In this document: positions 62,995 to 64,000 of the stretch, in pieces | Position numbering within the stretch: position 1 is the stretch's first letter | Layout of the letters: every line of letters begins with the position of its first letter | Source of the DNA: Gorsachius magnificus | Lineage: Eukaryota; Chordata; Aves; Pelecaniformes; Ardeidae | Direction: 5' to 3' | DNA length: 64,000 nt | Assembly: GCA_034008185.1 (NCBI GenBank) | Contig: CM067086.1 | Span: forward strand, 37,115,007-37,179,006 | Notes under the pieces: model-generated | What the model was told of the DNA's origin: nothing | What the model saw: only the letters and a program-made list of their open reading frames with translations | Databases searched by the model: none | Made by a program: the position numbers and the translations under genes

Positions 62995-64000
62995 GATAGG
63001 ATATAGACACTGGGATTTCTTCAGTCCTAGTTTGTGACTCTCCATCTGACTTAGGGTCTGTCCTTCAGACCAGAATTTGATTTTGAGTTTAAGACAATGT
63101 GGTGTATTTCATTGTTTCTAATTTGCTAGTTGAGAAATCTATGTGTCCGCCGTGCTAGCTGTTGTAAATCCTGGGGGTTAATTCAGAAGATTCTAAGCCC
63201 AGGTTCTAATTCAGAACTGTGAATTTAACACCAAAAGAGAGAAGTTTAAAAGCCTGCTCTGTAGGTAAAAGAAAGAGGACTTAACATTTTTGTGGTTTGG
63301 ACTTCTATGTTCTTCTGACAGCTCTCAAGCCTTATATGCTCAGCATAAGTAACCTTATGTTTACTGATAATCCAAACTTTTTCTCAATATTCGAATAAAA
63401 TTTTAAGCCTGTGATTACAGCTTAATTATTGGCAGATATGAATACTTTCCTGATAATGACACATATGAAGGCTGGTGGCCTGCCATTTAGCAGTCTTATG
63501 GAAATCTGTTGTTGTACTAAGTCTATAAGCAGTTACATGTGAATTTACCTCTGTATGTGGGAGGAATCCTATTGAGTTCTGCTCATATGCTTAAATTTTA
63601 ATGACGGCTTAAAGTTTAATTTATGGATGAAAAGCTTGCAACATTGATATTAATGGCAAACCTGCCCAGGATTTAGTAACAGAGATGAATCATAAGTTGC
63701 TTGACTATTATGAGCAGCCCATTCCAGGTAACTATTTGTTCCCTCGATTTGACATGAATATCATGCTTTCCAAGCAACTGAACATGTGCCATGCATGACT
63801 GAGTGTGTGCTGGCAGTCATATTTCCAATTCTGCTAAGCGTTGCCGTGATTTTTCCAGGCACAATCCCTTGGTATCTGAAGGGTTTAAAATTCAAATGTA
63901 TTTTCCTACTTATCCTTTTTGTGAGCAACCTTGGTTTTTTCATCTAGCCCCCATCAAGTCTAAAGGGATGCTTCATCTTTTTGAACATTGCTTAGTGTGC

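Larger units (their letters stand above)
54942..64000 (+). other. DPH6: DPH6 intron running out of the window
   Basis: A canonical GTAAGG donor opens this intron, and no further exon of RidA-like domain 2 was recognised before the end of the window. Contents seen are T tracts (55261-55274, 62973-62994), a decayed CR1 RT fragment (59386-59572), a duplicated ggattcataa unit near 61600-61620 and a T/G-rich low-complexity stretch (62910-62994). A 145-residue minus-strand ORF (55392-55829) has no recognisable similarity. Confidence 0.7.

Noticed and set aside
1..64000. Bacterial-type systems, CRISPR arrays, tRNA or rRNA genes
   Set aside because: None is visible. There are no regularly spaced repeats, operons, or tRNA or rRNA motifs, and the splice-site structure shows a vertebrate gene.

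Overview
This window is nuclear DNA from a vertebrate, almost certainly a bird. It is AT-rich and intron-dominated. It contains several CR1 non-LTR retrotransposon fragments and a full solo LTR with the layout of the common neoavian ERV3/ERVL-type LTRs. A Neoaves bird fits best, but the species cannot be fixed from sequence alone. There are no bacterial genes, operons or CRISPR arrays.

The whole window lies inside one plus-strand gene, DPH6 (ATPBD4; diphthine--ammonia ligase, the last enzyme of diphthamine synthesis on eEF2). The first exons, including the SGGKDS PP-loop, lie upstream. Nine coding exons can be placed: 8179-8252, 10371-10489, 23375-23436, 30828-30922, 37614-37701, 45939-46089, 47363-47494, 51305-51434 and 54767-54941. 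They join with matching splice phases into one open frame of 342 codons. Exons 1-5 of this set (146 codons) match about residues 105-250 of the 267-residue human protein, which is the C-terminal half of the ATP-pyrophosphatase domain. Exons 6-9 (196 codons) go beyond the human protein. They encode an acidic linker, a RidA/YjgF-like domain and the start of a second one, as in yeast Dph6. The locus therefore appears to encode the ancestral long, RidA-fused form. The rest of the second RidA-like domain was not found before 64000 and is probably downstream.

The intron between the ligase part and the RidA part (37702-45938) begins with GC instead of GT in an AG|GCAAGT context. This weak-class donor sits exactly where the short human form diverges and could act as an isoform switch.

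The remaining ~63 kb is intron. It holds an ERV pol/LTR scar with high CpG density next to a CR1 tail (2.9-3.45 kb), a minus-strand solo LTR of 875 bp (33514-34388), a cluster of CR1 fragments around the eighth exon (50.8-53.1 kb), a decayed CR1 reverse-transcriptase fragment (59.4 kb), simple repeats and homopolymers, and stretches that look like conserved non-coding DNA but cannot be proven without alignment.
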